Notes under the pieces: generated by a model | What the model saw: the letters and a program-made list of their open reading frames with translations, nothing else | Databases searched by the model: none | What the model was told of the DNA's origin: nothing | Position numbers and translations under genes: made by a program | DNA from: a bacterium | Lineage (GTDB): Bacteria; Patescibacteriota; Microgenomatia; UBA1400; PJMF01 | NCBI GenBank assembly: GCA_900299155.1 | Contig: OMIS01000014.1 | Span: forward strand, 1-6,941 | Direction of reading: 5' to 3' | Length of the DNA: 6,941 nt | Part shown: positions 1 to 5,342 of the stretch, piece by piece | Numbering within the stretch: position 1 is the stretch's first letter | Layout of the letters: each line of letters begins with the position of its first letter

Positions 1-16
1 ATACTATAAATAGTAT
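1..16. repeat. AT-rich inverted repeat (ATACTAT-AA-ATAGTAT)
   Basis: Perfect 7-bp arms (1-7 and 10-16) flank a two-base centre. The inner 14 bases (2-15) recur exactly at 2676-2689, where they overlap the probable promoter of the nucleotidyltransferase gene. Here the element lies downstream of efp, at the window edge, so it may be a promoter or operator of a gene outside the window. The minus strand reads TATAGT at 6-1. The rest of 17-81 shows no gene and no convincing terminator. Confidence 0.4.
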
Positions 17-81
17 TTTGATGCTTTTTGTTAGATATTTATAGGGATGTTTGTACATCTAAATATATCAAATGATAGCTT

Positions 82-642
82 TTATGCTCTTGAGACGTAC
101 TCGTGGGTGGTTGTATCCACGATAATCTTGTCACCTGTCTTAACGAAGAGAGGAACTAAGAGCTTCATACCTGTTTCCAGTTCAGCTTCTTTGCGAGCAT
201 TACCCACGGTGTTTCCCGCCACAGCATCTTCAGCATATGTGACTTGGAGGGTTACTTTTGGAGAAAGGCGCACTCCAATTGCTTTATCTTCATAGAGCAC
301 TACATATACCATAGCTTCTGGTGTTAAGAGTGGTAAATCTTCTTCAATTAAAGGAAGTGGGACACTGGTTTGTTCAAAGGTACGTTGATCCATAAATACA
401 GCTTCAGTATCATCAGCATATAAGAACTGCATCTCAATGTTCATCACTTCAATTTCTTCCACAGATTCAGTAGATTTGTAGGTGAATTCTTGAGAGTTAC
501 CGTTCTTTACATTACGCATTTTGACGCGCATGAATGCAGAACCTTTTCCAGGACTCATAAAGTCTGTTTTTGTAACTTGGTATGGTTCATTCTTAAAGAG
601 AATGTACATGCCTTTGCGAATATTGCCGCCGTTTATTGTCAT
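82..642 (-). CDS. efp: Translation elongation factor P (EF-P)
   Basis: EF-P binds between the P and E sites of the ribosome and helps form peptide bonds at polyproline stretches. The 186-residue product has the full family length and three-domain layout. The N-terminal KOW-like domain carries the tip loop PGKGSAF with Lys33 (codon 546-544), equivalent to modified Lys34 of E. coli. The middle domain includes the stretch around YADDTEAVFMDQ, and the C-terminal OB domain ends in LETG, VPLFVKTGDKI and EYVSRA. I chose the ATG at 642 because AAAGGA lies six bases upstream; the longer reading starts at a TTG at 654 and would place that Shine-Dalgarno sequence inside the gene. The gene follows epmA with a 69-base gap and has its own candidate promoter, so it can be transcribed alone or with epmA. 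Stop is TAA. The PGKG tip together with neighbouring epmA suggests beta-lysylation (inference). Confidence 0.97.
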   Translation of the reverse strand: MTINGGNIRKGMYILFKNEPYQVTKTDFMSPGKGSAFMRVKMRNVKNGNSQEFTYKSTESVEEIEVMNIEMQFLYADDTEAVFMDQRTFEQTSVPLPLIEEDLPLLTPEAMVYVVLYEDKAIGVRLSPKVTLQVTYAEDAVAGNTVGNARKEAELETGMKLLVPLFVKTGDKIIVDTTTHEYVSRA

Positions 643-668
643 AAATCCTTTCAATCTGGAACAGACGT

Positions 669-674
669 ATTGTA
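669..674 (-). promoter_or_regulatory. Candidate -10 box for efp (TACAAT)
   Basis: On the minus strand TACAAT lies 26 bases before the efp ATG. A weak -35-like TTATCA sits 16 bases further upstream. It would give a leader of about 20 bases containing the AAAGGA ribosome binding site. It is the only promoter candidate I see in the epmA-efp gap. Confidence 0.45.
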
Positions 675-711
675 CCTGATAAATGTGATTTGATAAATTA
701 AGAATTAATTA

Positions 712-1773
712 CTACTCCAAATTAAAAATTTTATTAGCAGGGAAGAATAACACTTCTGATATTTCAGCTGAGTCAGTAAAAAGCATCACCAACCGATCAA
801 CACCAATTGCGATACCACCACAGCGAGGAAACCCAGATTTTAAAGCATCAATAAAGTGCTCATCAACACCCCAAACAGCTTGTCCGTTTTCTTTTCGTAC
901 TGCAAGCTGATTCTCAAACCGCTCCTGCTGTTCTTTCCAATCGGCAAGTTCAGAAAATGCATTACCAATTTCTAAACCACCGATGTACAACTCAAACCGC
1001 TCTGCTAGCCGAGGATCTTCTGCTTTTTTCTTGGAAAGTGCAGCTTGGCTGGCAGGATAATCATATAAAAAGGTGGGTTTACTTTCACCAAGGTGAGGTT
1101 CAATTTCATTGAGCATGACTTGGTAAAATGCATCATCATAGGTAGTAGTTTCATCTACTGCATAGCCTTTTTCCCTCACTTTAGTGAGTAAAAGTGCCTC
1201 AGTGAGTAGCTCTTCTGTAGTGATACCCGCATATTTTTCAAATGCTTGCGGGACACTTAGTCGCTCCCAGCTACCACTCAGATCATATTCTTTACCTTTG
1301 AATCGTAAGATCAAATCTGAAGTAGGGAGTGCATCAATAGCATATGGATGTGCCAGTTTATCTGCTTTGAGAGCAGCCACATAGCTGTGTAAAAATCTAA
1401 ATAACCCTTCGCAGTCCTGCATCACATCTCTGTAATCTGACTCCACTCGGTACCATTCTAAAATAGTAAATTCTGGATTATGGCGGGAACTGACCGGCTC
1501 ACCATTACGAAAACTCTTGCAGATTTGAAAAATATTGCCAGAGCCTGCTGACAATAATTTTTTCATCATAAATTCTGGGCTACCATTTAAGTATCCTGTT
1601 ACTGCGTAGTCATTGGCTTTGTGGACGGTTTGAAAGAGCTCAATAGTAGGTTCTGGATCTGGATTAGCCACAAAAAGTGGTGTTTCTACTTCTCTAAATT
1701 TCTGGAGTTTGAAGTATGCACGAATACCATCATTGATCCATTCACGCATGTAGGCTTTTGGTGTAATTGACAT
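712..1773 (-). CDS. epmA: EF-P beta-lysine ligase EpmA (LysRS-like, GenX/PoxA/YjeA family)
   Basis: EpmA activates (R)-beta-lysine with ATP and transfers it to the tip lysine of EF-P. The 353-residue product is a class II synthetase catalytic core with no N-terminal anticodon-binding OB domain, as in E. coli EpmA (325 residues). Class II motif 1 is REVETP (27-32). Motif 2 runs from FRN (88-90) to RHNPEFTILEWY (97-108). Motif 3 is GVDRLVML (324-331). The family block KPTFLYDYPASQAAL (232-246) is also present. Ala322 in GIAIGVDR matches the alanine that E. coli EpmA has (Ala298) where true LysRS has glycine, which favours beta-lysine over lysine. I chose the ATG at 1773 because homology begins there; an in-frame ATG at 1872 would add 33 hydrophobic residues and run into the rluB promoter. 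No ribosome binding site is visible. Efp lies immediately downstream. EpmB, which makes beta-lysine, is not in this window. Confidence 0.93.
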   Translation of the reverse strand: MSITPKAYMREWINDGIRAYFKLQKFREVETPLFVANPDPEPTIELFQTVHKANDYAVTGYLNGSPEFMMKKLLSAGSGNIFQICKSFRNGEPVSSRHNPEFTILEWYRVESDYRDVMQDCEGLFRFLHSYVAALKADKLAHPYAIDALPTSDLILRFKGKEYDLSGSWERLSVPQAFEKYAGITTEELLTEALLLTKVREKGYAVDETTTYDDAFYQVMLNEIEPHLGESKPTFLYDYPASQAALSKKKAEDPRLAERFELYIGGLEIGNAFSELADWKEQQERFENQLAVRKENGQAVWGVDEHFIDALKSGFPRCGGIAIGVDRLVMLFTDSAEISEVLFFPANKIFNLE

Positions 1774-1779
1774 AAATAA

Positions 1780-1785
1780 ACTATA
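1780..1785 (-). promoter_or_regulatory. Candidate -10 box for epmA (TATAGT), leaderless geometry
   Basis: On the minus strand TATAGT ends six bases before the ATG at 1773, so initiation seven bases downstream of the box would fall on the start codon. A second, better-matching TATAAT sits upstream at 1822-1817 and would give a leader of about 37 bases with no Shine-Dalgarno sequence. I cannot tell which one is used. Confidence 0.4.
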
Positions 1786-1856
1786 GCTGAATCTGCATAT
1801 ACTAATTTTCCCTGCAATTATACCGCGCATGCTGCACGCTGTCAGAAACAAAATAT

Positions 1857-1878
1857 TGATATTGCCAGGCAATTATCA
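1857..1878. promoter_or_regulatory. Near-perfect inverted repeat at the rluB -35 region (candidate operator)
   Basis: The arms are TGATATTGCC (1857-1866) and GGCAATTATCA (1868-1878) around a single central A. They are perfectly complementary except for one extra T in the right arm. The repeat ends 11 bases before the rluB -10 box and lies between two divergent promoters, a position typical of a repressor or activator site. No regulator gene is present in the window to pair with it. Confidence 0.4.
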
Positions 1879-1889
1879 GAATTTTGGCA

Positions 1890-1895
1890 TATAAT
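1890..1895 (+). promoter_or_regulatory. -10 box for the pseudouridine synthase gene (TATAAT)
   Basis: A consensus TATAAT lies eight bases before the ATG at 1904, placing the predicted start of transcription one or two bases before the start codon. There is no room for a ribosome binding site. I see no good -35 hexamer at normal spacing. Confidence 0.6.
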
Positions 1896-1903
1896 ATACA
1901 GCT

Positions 1904-2611
1904 ATGGCATCTATAAAGTTACAAGCATACATGGCACAAGCAGGAGTTGCTTCACGAAGGAAAAGTGAGGAATTGATTGCGGAAGGCAAAGTAAAGGTGA
2001 ATGGGGAAGTGGCACATGTAGGACAGCGGATTGATGCACAAAAGGACAAAGTACATGTTTTAGGTAAGCGTCTAAAAACCGCAGAAACAAAGAGATACTT
2101 TCTAGTCTATAAACCTCGCAACTATGTTTCAACTACTCAGGATGAACTTGGCAGACGTACAATTTTGCAGTTACTTCCTGAAACCACCGAACGACTATAC
2201 CCTGTTGGACGGCTTGATTATGAAAGTGAAGGATTAATGATTGTAACCAATGACGGTGATTTTGCGTATAAAACGACCCACCCAAAGTTTGAGATTCCTA
2301 AAACATACAGAGCTACTGTGGCAGGGACGCCTACGTATAAAGCACTCAACATGATGCGCGAAGGCGTCAAACTAAAAGAAGGTTTTACTCGGCCAGATAG
2401 TTTAGATGTTGTAGAAGAGAAGGACTATGAAACAGTCTTGGAAGTGACCATTCACCAAGGATATAACAGACAAGTCCGCCGCATGTTTGAGAGAATTGGC
2501 TATGAAGTGGTGCGCCTCGTGCGTATTAAATTTGGCAAGCTCTCACTGACTGACTTACATGATGCTCCATACCGAGAGCTCACAAAAGCAGAAGTACACG
2601 CAGCTGTATAA
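1904..2611 (+). CDS. rluB: Ribosomal RNA pseudouridine synthase, RsuA/RluB/RluE/RluF family
   Basis: This enzyme isomerises a uridine in rRNA to pseudouridine. The 235-residue product starts with an S4 RNA-binding domain (about 3-50, including ASRRKSEELIAEGKVKVNG). The catalytic domain follows with the family signature GRLDYESEGLM (102-112), where Asp105 is the catalytic aspartate. The conserved NRQVRRMFERIG (188-199) and the VRLVRIKFGKLSL segment (203-215) are also present. The S4-plus-synthase layout is that of RluB-type enzymes acting on 23S rRNA, but RsuA (16S) or RluE/RluF specificity cannot be excluded from sequence alone, so the symbol is a best guess. The ATG at 1904 is set by the S4 domain and by the TATAAT box just upstream. 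It is transcribed divergently from epmA. Stop is TAA, and no intrinsic terminator is visible before the next gene. Confidence 0.93.
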   Translation: MASIKLQAYMAQAGVASRRKSEELIAEGKVKVNGEVAHVGQRIDAQKDKVHVLGKRLKTAETKRYFLVYKPRNYVSTTQDELGRRTILQLLPETTERLYPVGRLDYESEGLMIVTNDGDFAYKTTHPKFEIPKTYRATVAGTPTYKALNMMREGVKLKEGFTRPDSLDVVEEKDYETVLEVTIHQGYNRQVRRMFERIGYEVVRLVRIKFGKLSLTDLHDAPYRELTKAEVHAAV

Positions 2612-2675
2612 ATCTCTTTAAAAAATACTTTCATATACTAAAGTGCCACGGTTGCAGAGTGAATGTCAGTGGTAG

Positions 2676-2689
2676 TACTATAAATAGTA
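2676..2689. promoter_or_regulatory. Palindromic promoter element before the nucleotidyltransferase gene
   Basis: The arms TACTAT and ATAGTA surround AA, giving the same 14 bases as at 2-15. A TATAAA hexamer (2679-2684) inside it lies nine bases before an ATG at 2694. A further TATACT at 2634-2639 is an alternative -10 box with a leader of about 48 bases. The rest of 2612-2693 shows no other feature. Confidence 0.4.
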
Positions 2690-2693
2690 GTAC

Positions 2694-2768
2694 ATGCCGC
2701 TACAACACAGTTTAGAGAAACATCATCACAATCATAAAGAAAATGTCGTAAAGATTATTGAAAAATAG
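2694..2768 (+). pseudogene. Displaced N-terminal piece of the nucleotidyltransferase gene
   Basis: An ATG at 2694 opens 24 codons (MPLQHSLEKHHHNHKENVVK, then IIEK) and ends at TAG 2766-2768. The following frame, read from 2765, continues as IGIPPHLCLLVGSAS, which is how a nucleotidyltransferase-fold domain normally begins: a helix ending in IIEK, then a strand ending in GS. One missing base in the run AAAAA (2761-2765) explains the break. Joined, the protein would be about 189 residues. It could be a true mutation, a sequencing or assembly slip in the homopolymer, or a -1 ribosomal shift at AAA next to the stop codon. Confidence 0.55.
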
Positions 2769-2788
2769 GTATACCTCCACACCTGTGT

Positions 2789-3262
2789 TTGTTGGTAGGT
2801 TCAGCAAGTATTGCGCAGCAAACTATAGATCAATATTTACGACGGCGGCCTGGTGATTTAGATTTTTATGTAGACAATCCCACAGTCTGGAAATATCTCA
2901 AGCAGCACGGCAAAGAAGTACCAGGAGCTATTGGGAACTCAGTAATCCAGTTTACTATTGATGGTATTGAAGTAGAATTTTTCCAGTTTCTTCCCGGTTA
3001 TCCAGATCATAGAATCGGAGGAGTATTTAGACGCGGAGAATGGAGTAATGGGGTACTTTGTATGAGTTTGTGGGATATTGCACTGTGGAAATACCATCTA
3101 CAGAAAATGGAATCACGTGCTGAAAGAAAAAGAAGAAATGATAGAAGCGATGCGATAAGAGCAACATATAGGGAAATTAAAAACATAGTTTTTGGTGCAA
3201 TGGTAAATGAAAATCATGGTGTTGTAGCTAGTATGATTAGTACTGGCATGATTCATGCCTAA
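2789..3262 (+). CDS. Nucleotidyltransferase-fold protein, 5' end frameshifted
   Basis: The frame is open for 157 codons from a TTG at 2789, but that start has no ribosome binding site and would cut into the first core strand. The real N-terminus is probably the 24-codon piece starting at 2694 in another frame. Visible features are those of a polymerase-beta-like nucleotidyltransferase: GS (residues 4-5 of this frame), then DLDFYV with the paired metal-binding aspartates Asp23 and Asp25, then IEVEFFQF with a possible third acidic ligand (Glu61 or Glu63). The distal MSLWDIALWKYHLQK followed by a basic helix recalls the LxxWK segment of AbiEii-like or aminoglycoside-type nucleotidyltransferases. 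Substrate is unknown. No HEPN or antitoxin partner gene is adjacent, so I do not call it a toxin system. Stop is TAA. Confidence 0.7.
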   Translation: MLVGSASIAQQTIDQYLRRRPGDLDFYVDNPTVWKYLKQHGKEVPGAIGNSVIQFTIDGIEVEFFQFLPGYPDHRIGGVFRRGEWSNGVLCMSLWDIALWKYHLQKMESRAERKRRNDRSDAIRATYREIKNIVFGAMVNENHGVVASMISTGMIHA

Positions 3263-3278
3263 ATACCCCCAGTAAATC

Positions 3279-3288
3279 TTGCTATACT
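3279..3288 (+). promoter_or_regulatory. Extended -10 promoter for the hydrolase gene (TGC-TATACT type)
   Basis: TATACT (3283-3288) is preceded by TGC, the extended -10 signature, and ends six bases before the ATG at 3295. The predicted transcription start falls on the A of the start codon, so the mRNA should be leaderless. No ribosome binding site is present in the gap. Confidence 0.6.
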
Positions 3289-3294
3289 ATATGT

Positions 3295-4167
3295 ATGAAG
3301 TACATTTTCTTTGCTTCATTACTGTTGTGCACTGTGTATTTCACATGCTTATTTTGGACCTGGAATTTGCTGCAGTTCAACGTATCCACACATCATGCTG
3401 ATGCTATACTTACTTTTACACCAGAAAGCAAACCAAAAACATACTTTGTGACTACGCGTGATAATAAAAAAATTGCATATTGGTACTTTCCTGTAGAAAA
3501 GTCACGGGGTGTTGTGATTTTGGTACATGGCTATGGAAATCCTGGTGGAAAATCTGCAGTATTTGGACAAGTGGAGTATTTGCAAAAAGCAGGATATAGC
3601 ACAGCATTGCTTGACTTACGTTCATATGGCGAAAGTGAAGGTCAGCAAATTTCAATGGGCGTTCATGAGTGGAAAGATCTCGAAGCAGTGTATGATCAAA
3701 TGAAGCTGCTTCCAGAAAATAACAATAAAAAAATTGGTTTTCTAGGTATTTCGATGGGAGCCGTTTCGAGCATTATCGAAGTAGGACAAACAGGGAAAGG
3801 TGATTTCATCATCGCATCAGTACCCTATGCCAATTTTGATTCTTTGTTTAGTGCTCAACTTACCAGAGAGGGAGTATCACCAACTTTATTTCTGCCTCTT
3901 ATGAAACAACTTGCGTATACTGAGTTTGGTACTGAGTATCAAAAATTTACTGCTGAAAACTATATTACTCGAGTACATGTGCCCATTTTAATTATTCGAG
4001 CACTCCATGATGATGTTGTGAAAAGTGAAGATGCACAAGTACTGTATGAAGCTGCTGCTCAACCAAAAACATATGCAGAAATAGAAAGTAGGCATGATAT
4101 TTTTTATTTTCATCCAGATGAATTTAAGGAAGTTGTCTTAGATTTTTTGCAAAAGAATAGTAATTAA
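3295..4167 (+). CDS. Membrane-anchored alpha/beta hydrolase (serine hydrolase)
   Basis: The 290-residue product begins with an uncleaved-looking hydrophobic segment (about 3-25), so the catalytic domain probably faces the outside of the cell membrane. The alpha/beta-hydrolase core is complete. VILVHGYG (74-81) supplies the oxyanion-hole HG motif, GISMG (151-155) is the nucleophile elbow with Ser153, and ALHDDVV (236-242) holds the probable catalytic aspartate Asp239. His267 in SRHDIF completes the triad. The family includes esterases, lipases and peptidases, often annotated BAAT/acyl-CoA thioester hydrolase or Hydrolase_4; the substrate cannot be read from sequence. The ATG start is fixed by the membrane segment and by the TATACT box six bases upstream. 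It is monocistronic by promoter layout, though no terminator separates it from the next gene. Stop is TAA. Confidence 0.88.
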   Translation: MKYIFFASLLLCTVYFTCLFWTWNLLQFNVSTHHADAILTFTPESKPKTYFVTTRDNKKIAYWYFPVEKSRGVVILVHGYGNPGGKSAVFGQVEYLQKAGYSTALLDLRSYGESEGQQISMGVHEWKDLEAVYDQMKLLPENNNKKIGFLGISMGAVSSIIEVGQTGKGDFIIASVPYANFDSLFSAQLTREGVSPTLFLPLMKQLAYTEFGTEYQKFTAENYITRVHVPILIIRALHDDVVKSEDAQVLYEAAAQPKTYAEIESRHDIFYFHPDEFKEVVLDFLQKNSN

Positions 4168-4192
4168 TTAAGGAAAATTTAAGTTTTTTCAG

Positions 4193-4198
4193 TATACT
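4193..4198 (+). promoter_or_regulatory. -10 box for the cytochrome b5-like gene (TATACT)
   Basis: TATACT lies inside the 10-bp palindrome CAGTATACTG (4190-4199). Transcription would start near 4205 and give a leader of about 30 bases, in contrast to the leaderless genes on either side. Confidence 0.5.
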
Positions 4199-4225
4199 GG
4201 TATGTAGTAGGGAAACTCACTAGAT

Positions 4226-4231
4226 AAAGGA
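4226..4231 (+). promoter_or_regulatory. Ribosome binding site for the cytochrome b5-like gene (AAAGGA)
   Basis: AAAGGA lies four bases before the ATG at 4236. It shows that this genome does use Shine-Dalgarno initiation where a leader exists, and it fixes the start codon. Confidence 0.65.
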
Positions 4232-4235
4232 ATCT

Positions 4236-4658
4236 ATGTTGAAAAAAGTTGTAGTAAGTGTTGTAGCACTCACCAGCAGTGCTCTGATTTTATCTGGATG
4301 CAGCCTTTCATCACCAAGTGGTCAGCCAGCAAATATGAATAAACCAGCTATTGAAGATAAGCTCCCCGCTAGTACCATGCCTCAGAGCTCACCAAGTACT
4401 AGTACTGATACTTCAAAAACATATACGTTAAGTGAAGTCGCTGCACATAAATCAGCTTCAGACTGTTGGACAGTTGTGGATGGGAGTGTATATAACGTAA
4501 CTGATTTCGTATCTAATCATCCTGGTGGCGCTGCTATCTTAAAGGCATGTGGTAAAGATGGGACAAGTATGATTACAGGTGAACGTGAACATAAAGAAAA
4601 CATGGCCAATGTAGAAGCAGCACTGATGAGCATGAAGATTGGCACTTTAGCAAAGTAA
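4236..4658 (+). CDS. Cytochrome b5-like heme-binding lipoprotein
   Basis: The 140-residue product has a lipoprotein signal peptide: KK at 3-4, a hydrophobic core at 5-19, and lipobox LSGC with Cys22 as the lipidated residue. A Ser/Thr/Pro-rich linker (about 23-60) leads to a cytochrome b5 domain (about 62-138). The HPGG motif (95-98) gives the first axial heme ligand His95. His119 in GEREHKEN lies 24 residues later, the same spacing as His39-His63 in classical b5, so bis-His heme ligation is likely. Cys77 and Cys105 flank the heme core and could form a disulfide on the outer face of the membrane; this is inference. The role may be electron transfer or heme/ligand binding at the cell surface, and no redox partner is encoded nearby. 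It has its own promoter and ribosome binding site upstream and a terminator downstream. Stop is TAA. Confidence 0.9.
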   Translation: MLKKVVVSVVALTSSALILSGCSLSSPSGQPANMNKPAIEDKLPASTMPQSSPSTSTDTSKTYTLSEVAAHKSASDCWTVVDGSVYNVTDFVSNHPGGAAILKACGKDGTSMITGEREHKENMANVEAALMSMKIGTLAK

Positions 4659-4678
4659 AGTACGCTTTTTTTACTATT

Positions 4679-4717
4679 TACTCCCTCTAGTAGCTCCACT
4701 TTAGGGAGTATTTTATT
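4679..4717 (+). terminator. Intrinsic terminator after the b5-like lipoprotein gene
   Basis: The arms TACTCCCT (4679-4686) and AGGGAGTA (4703-4710) form a perfect 8-bp stem with a 16-base loop, followed by TTTTATT. It starts about 20 bases after the stop codon. The tail runs directly into the extended -10 promoter of the next gene, so termination and re-initiation are packed into about 50 bases. Confidence 0.65.
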
Positions 4718-4725
4718 GGTATACT
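4717..4725 (+). promoter_or_regulatory. Extended -10 promoter for the small membrane protein gene (TGG-TATACT)
   Basis: TATACT (4720-4725) preceded by TGG ends six bases before the ATG at 4732, the same geometry as for the hydrolase gene. A leaderless mRNA is predicted, and no ribosome binding site is present. Confidence 0.6.
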
Positions 4726-4731
4726 AAGCAT

Positions 4732-5145
4732 ATGAGTTCACACAAATTAGATACGGTACAATCTTATAGCAGTACGGGGAAAAATTTAAGTATAGTACAG
4801 AAACTCCATCTTATTACAGTGATTTGTACAATGCTTTGCTCAAGATTGTTTTTAGCACTATCCTGGCAGCAATCTTGGATGGAAGGCATTAAGGAAGATC
4901 ACTGGCATCATGCGTATACTGGTATTCTGATAGCTGTAATAACAATAGTAATCCCACAAAAGTTTCCAAGAAGCAAGGCATTTTTTATGGGTATAGGCTT
5001 AGGTCTAATATTTGATGAAATTACAGTAGTATCATACTTTTTAGGTTTAAATAGCGAGTTTACAATTGGATATTGGGAGATCGGAAGCTGGGGGAGTGCA
5101 ATAGTTGTTACAGCACTATATGTGTGGTGGCATTATAAAGACTAA
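4732..5145 (+). CDS. Small polytopic membrane protein with HWHH and GLIFDE motifs
   Basis: I do not recognise a named family. The 137-residue product has a polar N-terminus (1-20) and about four hydrophobic segments (roughly 22-44, 61-75, 84-104 and 117-134). Two features look functional. HWHHAYTG (57-64) sits at the entrance of the second segment, and GIGLGLIFDE (87-96) ends the third with Asp95-Glu96. A cluster of histidines facing an Asp-Glu pair across the membrane is a plausible metal site, but this is inference. The C-terminus WWHYKD is short and polar. The gene is transcribed alone, from a leaderless-type promoter to a strong terminator at about 5193-5231. Stop is TAA. Confidence 0.75.
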   Translation: MSSHKLDTVQSYSSTGKNLSIVQKLHLITVICTMLCSRLFLALSWQQSWMEGIKEDHWHHAYTGILIAVITIVIPQKFPRSKAFFMGIGLGLIFDEITVVSYFLGLNSEFTIGYWEIGSWGSAIVVTALYVWWHYKD

Positions 5146-5192
5146 TGTTTGCTTAGACTCATGGCTTGAATTTCAAATCACTTACGACCAAT

Positions 5193-5231
5193 TCATACAA
5201 AAAATCCCTCGTTGCGGGGATTTTTGTATGA
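5193..5231. terminator. Bidirectional intrinsic terminator
   Basis: The left arm TCATACAAAAAATCCC (5193-5208) pairs with the right arm GGGATTTTTGTATGA (5217-5231) with a single bulged A. A GC core is followed by five T on the plus strand and six T on the minus strand. It can stop the plus-strand membrane-protein transcript and the minus-strand tRNA-Gly transcript. It abuts the tRNA 3' end, whose discriminator base is part of the stem. The 47 bases between the membrane gene and this element hold nothing recognisable. Confidence 0.8.
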
Positions 5232-5302
5232 GCGGGTGAAGGGAGTCGAACCCTCGTCACCAGTTTGGAAAACTGGAGCTCTGACCGTTGAGCTACACCC
5301 GC
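5231..5302 (-). tRNA. tRNA-Gly (anticodon TCC)
   Basis: The minus strand folds as a full cloverleaf: acceptor GCGGGTG/CACCCGC, D stem GCTC/GAGC, anticodon stem CCAGT/ACTGG around loop TTTCCAA (anticodon TCC, 5269-5267), and T stem GAGGG/CCCTT with loop TTCGACT. The discriminator is T, as in bacterial tRNA-Gly. CCA is not encoded. It reads codon GGA and, by wobble, other glycine codons. It starts 14 bases after the exporter stop codon. Confidence 0.95.
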
Positions 5303-5313
5303 ACTACTAGTGT

Positions 5314-5342
5314 ATTCTACTGTGTCTTTTCAATTCCTGCAA
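5314..5342 (-). promoter_or_regulatory. Possible tRNA-Gly promoter overlapping the exporter stop codon
   Basis: On the minus strand TTGCAG (5342-5337) and TAGAAT (5319-5314) are 17 bases apart, and TAGAAT includes the exporter's TAG stop. Transcription would begin about five bases before the mature tRNA. Read-through from the exporter gene is the alternative. Confidence 0.3.

Noticed and set aside
46..59. Small hairpin GATGT-TTGT-ACATC downstream of efp as a terminator
   Set aside because: Only five base pairs with no T-tract on the minus strand.
47..295. Plus-strand open frame of 82 codons at the left edge
   Set aside because: It lies mostly antisense to efp, has no domain-like pattern, and EF-P on the other strand is unmistakable.
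1781..1798. Five-codon upstream reading frame (MQIQL) before epmA
   Set aside because: Too short to distinguish from chance, and it would not be transcribed if the TATAGT box at 1785-1780 is the promoter.
1774..1872. 33-residue N-terminal extension of EpmA from the ATG at 1872
   Set aside because: The extension has no counterpart in EpmA, has no ribosome binding site, and overlaps the divergent promoter and inverted repeat; the ATG at 1773 fits the family.
2694..3262. Nucleotidyltransferase as the toxin of an AbiE or HEPN-MNT defence pair
   Set aside because: No antitoxin or HEPN gene is adjacent; neighbours are an rRNA-modification enzyme and a hydrolase with separate promoters.
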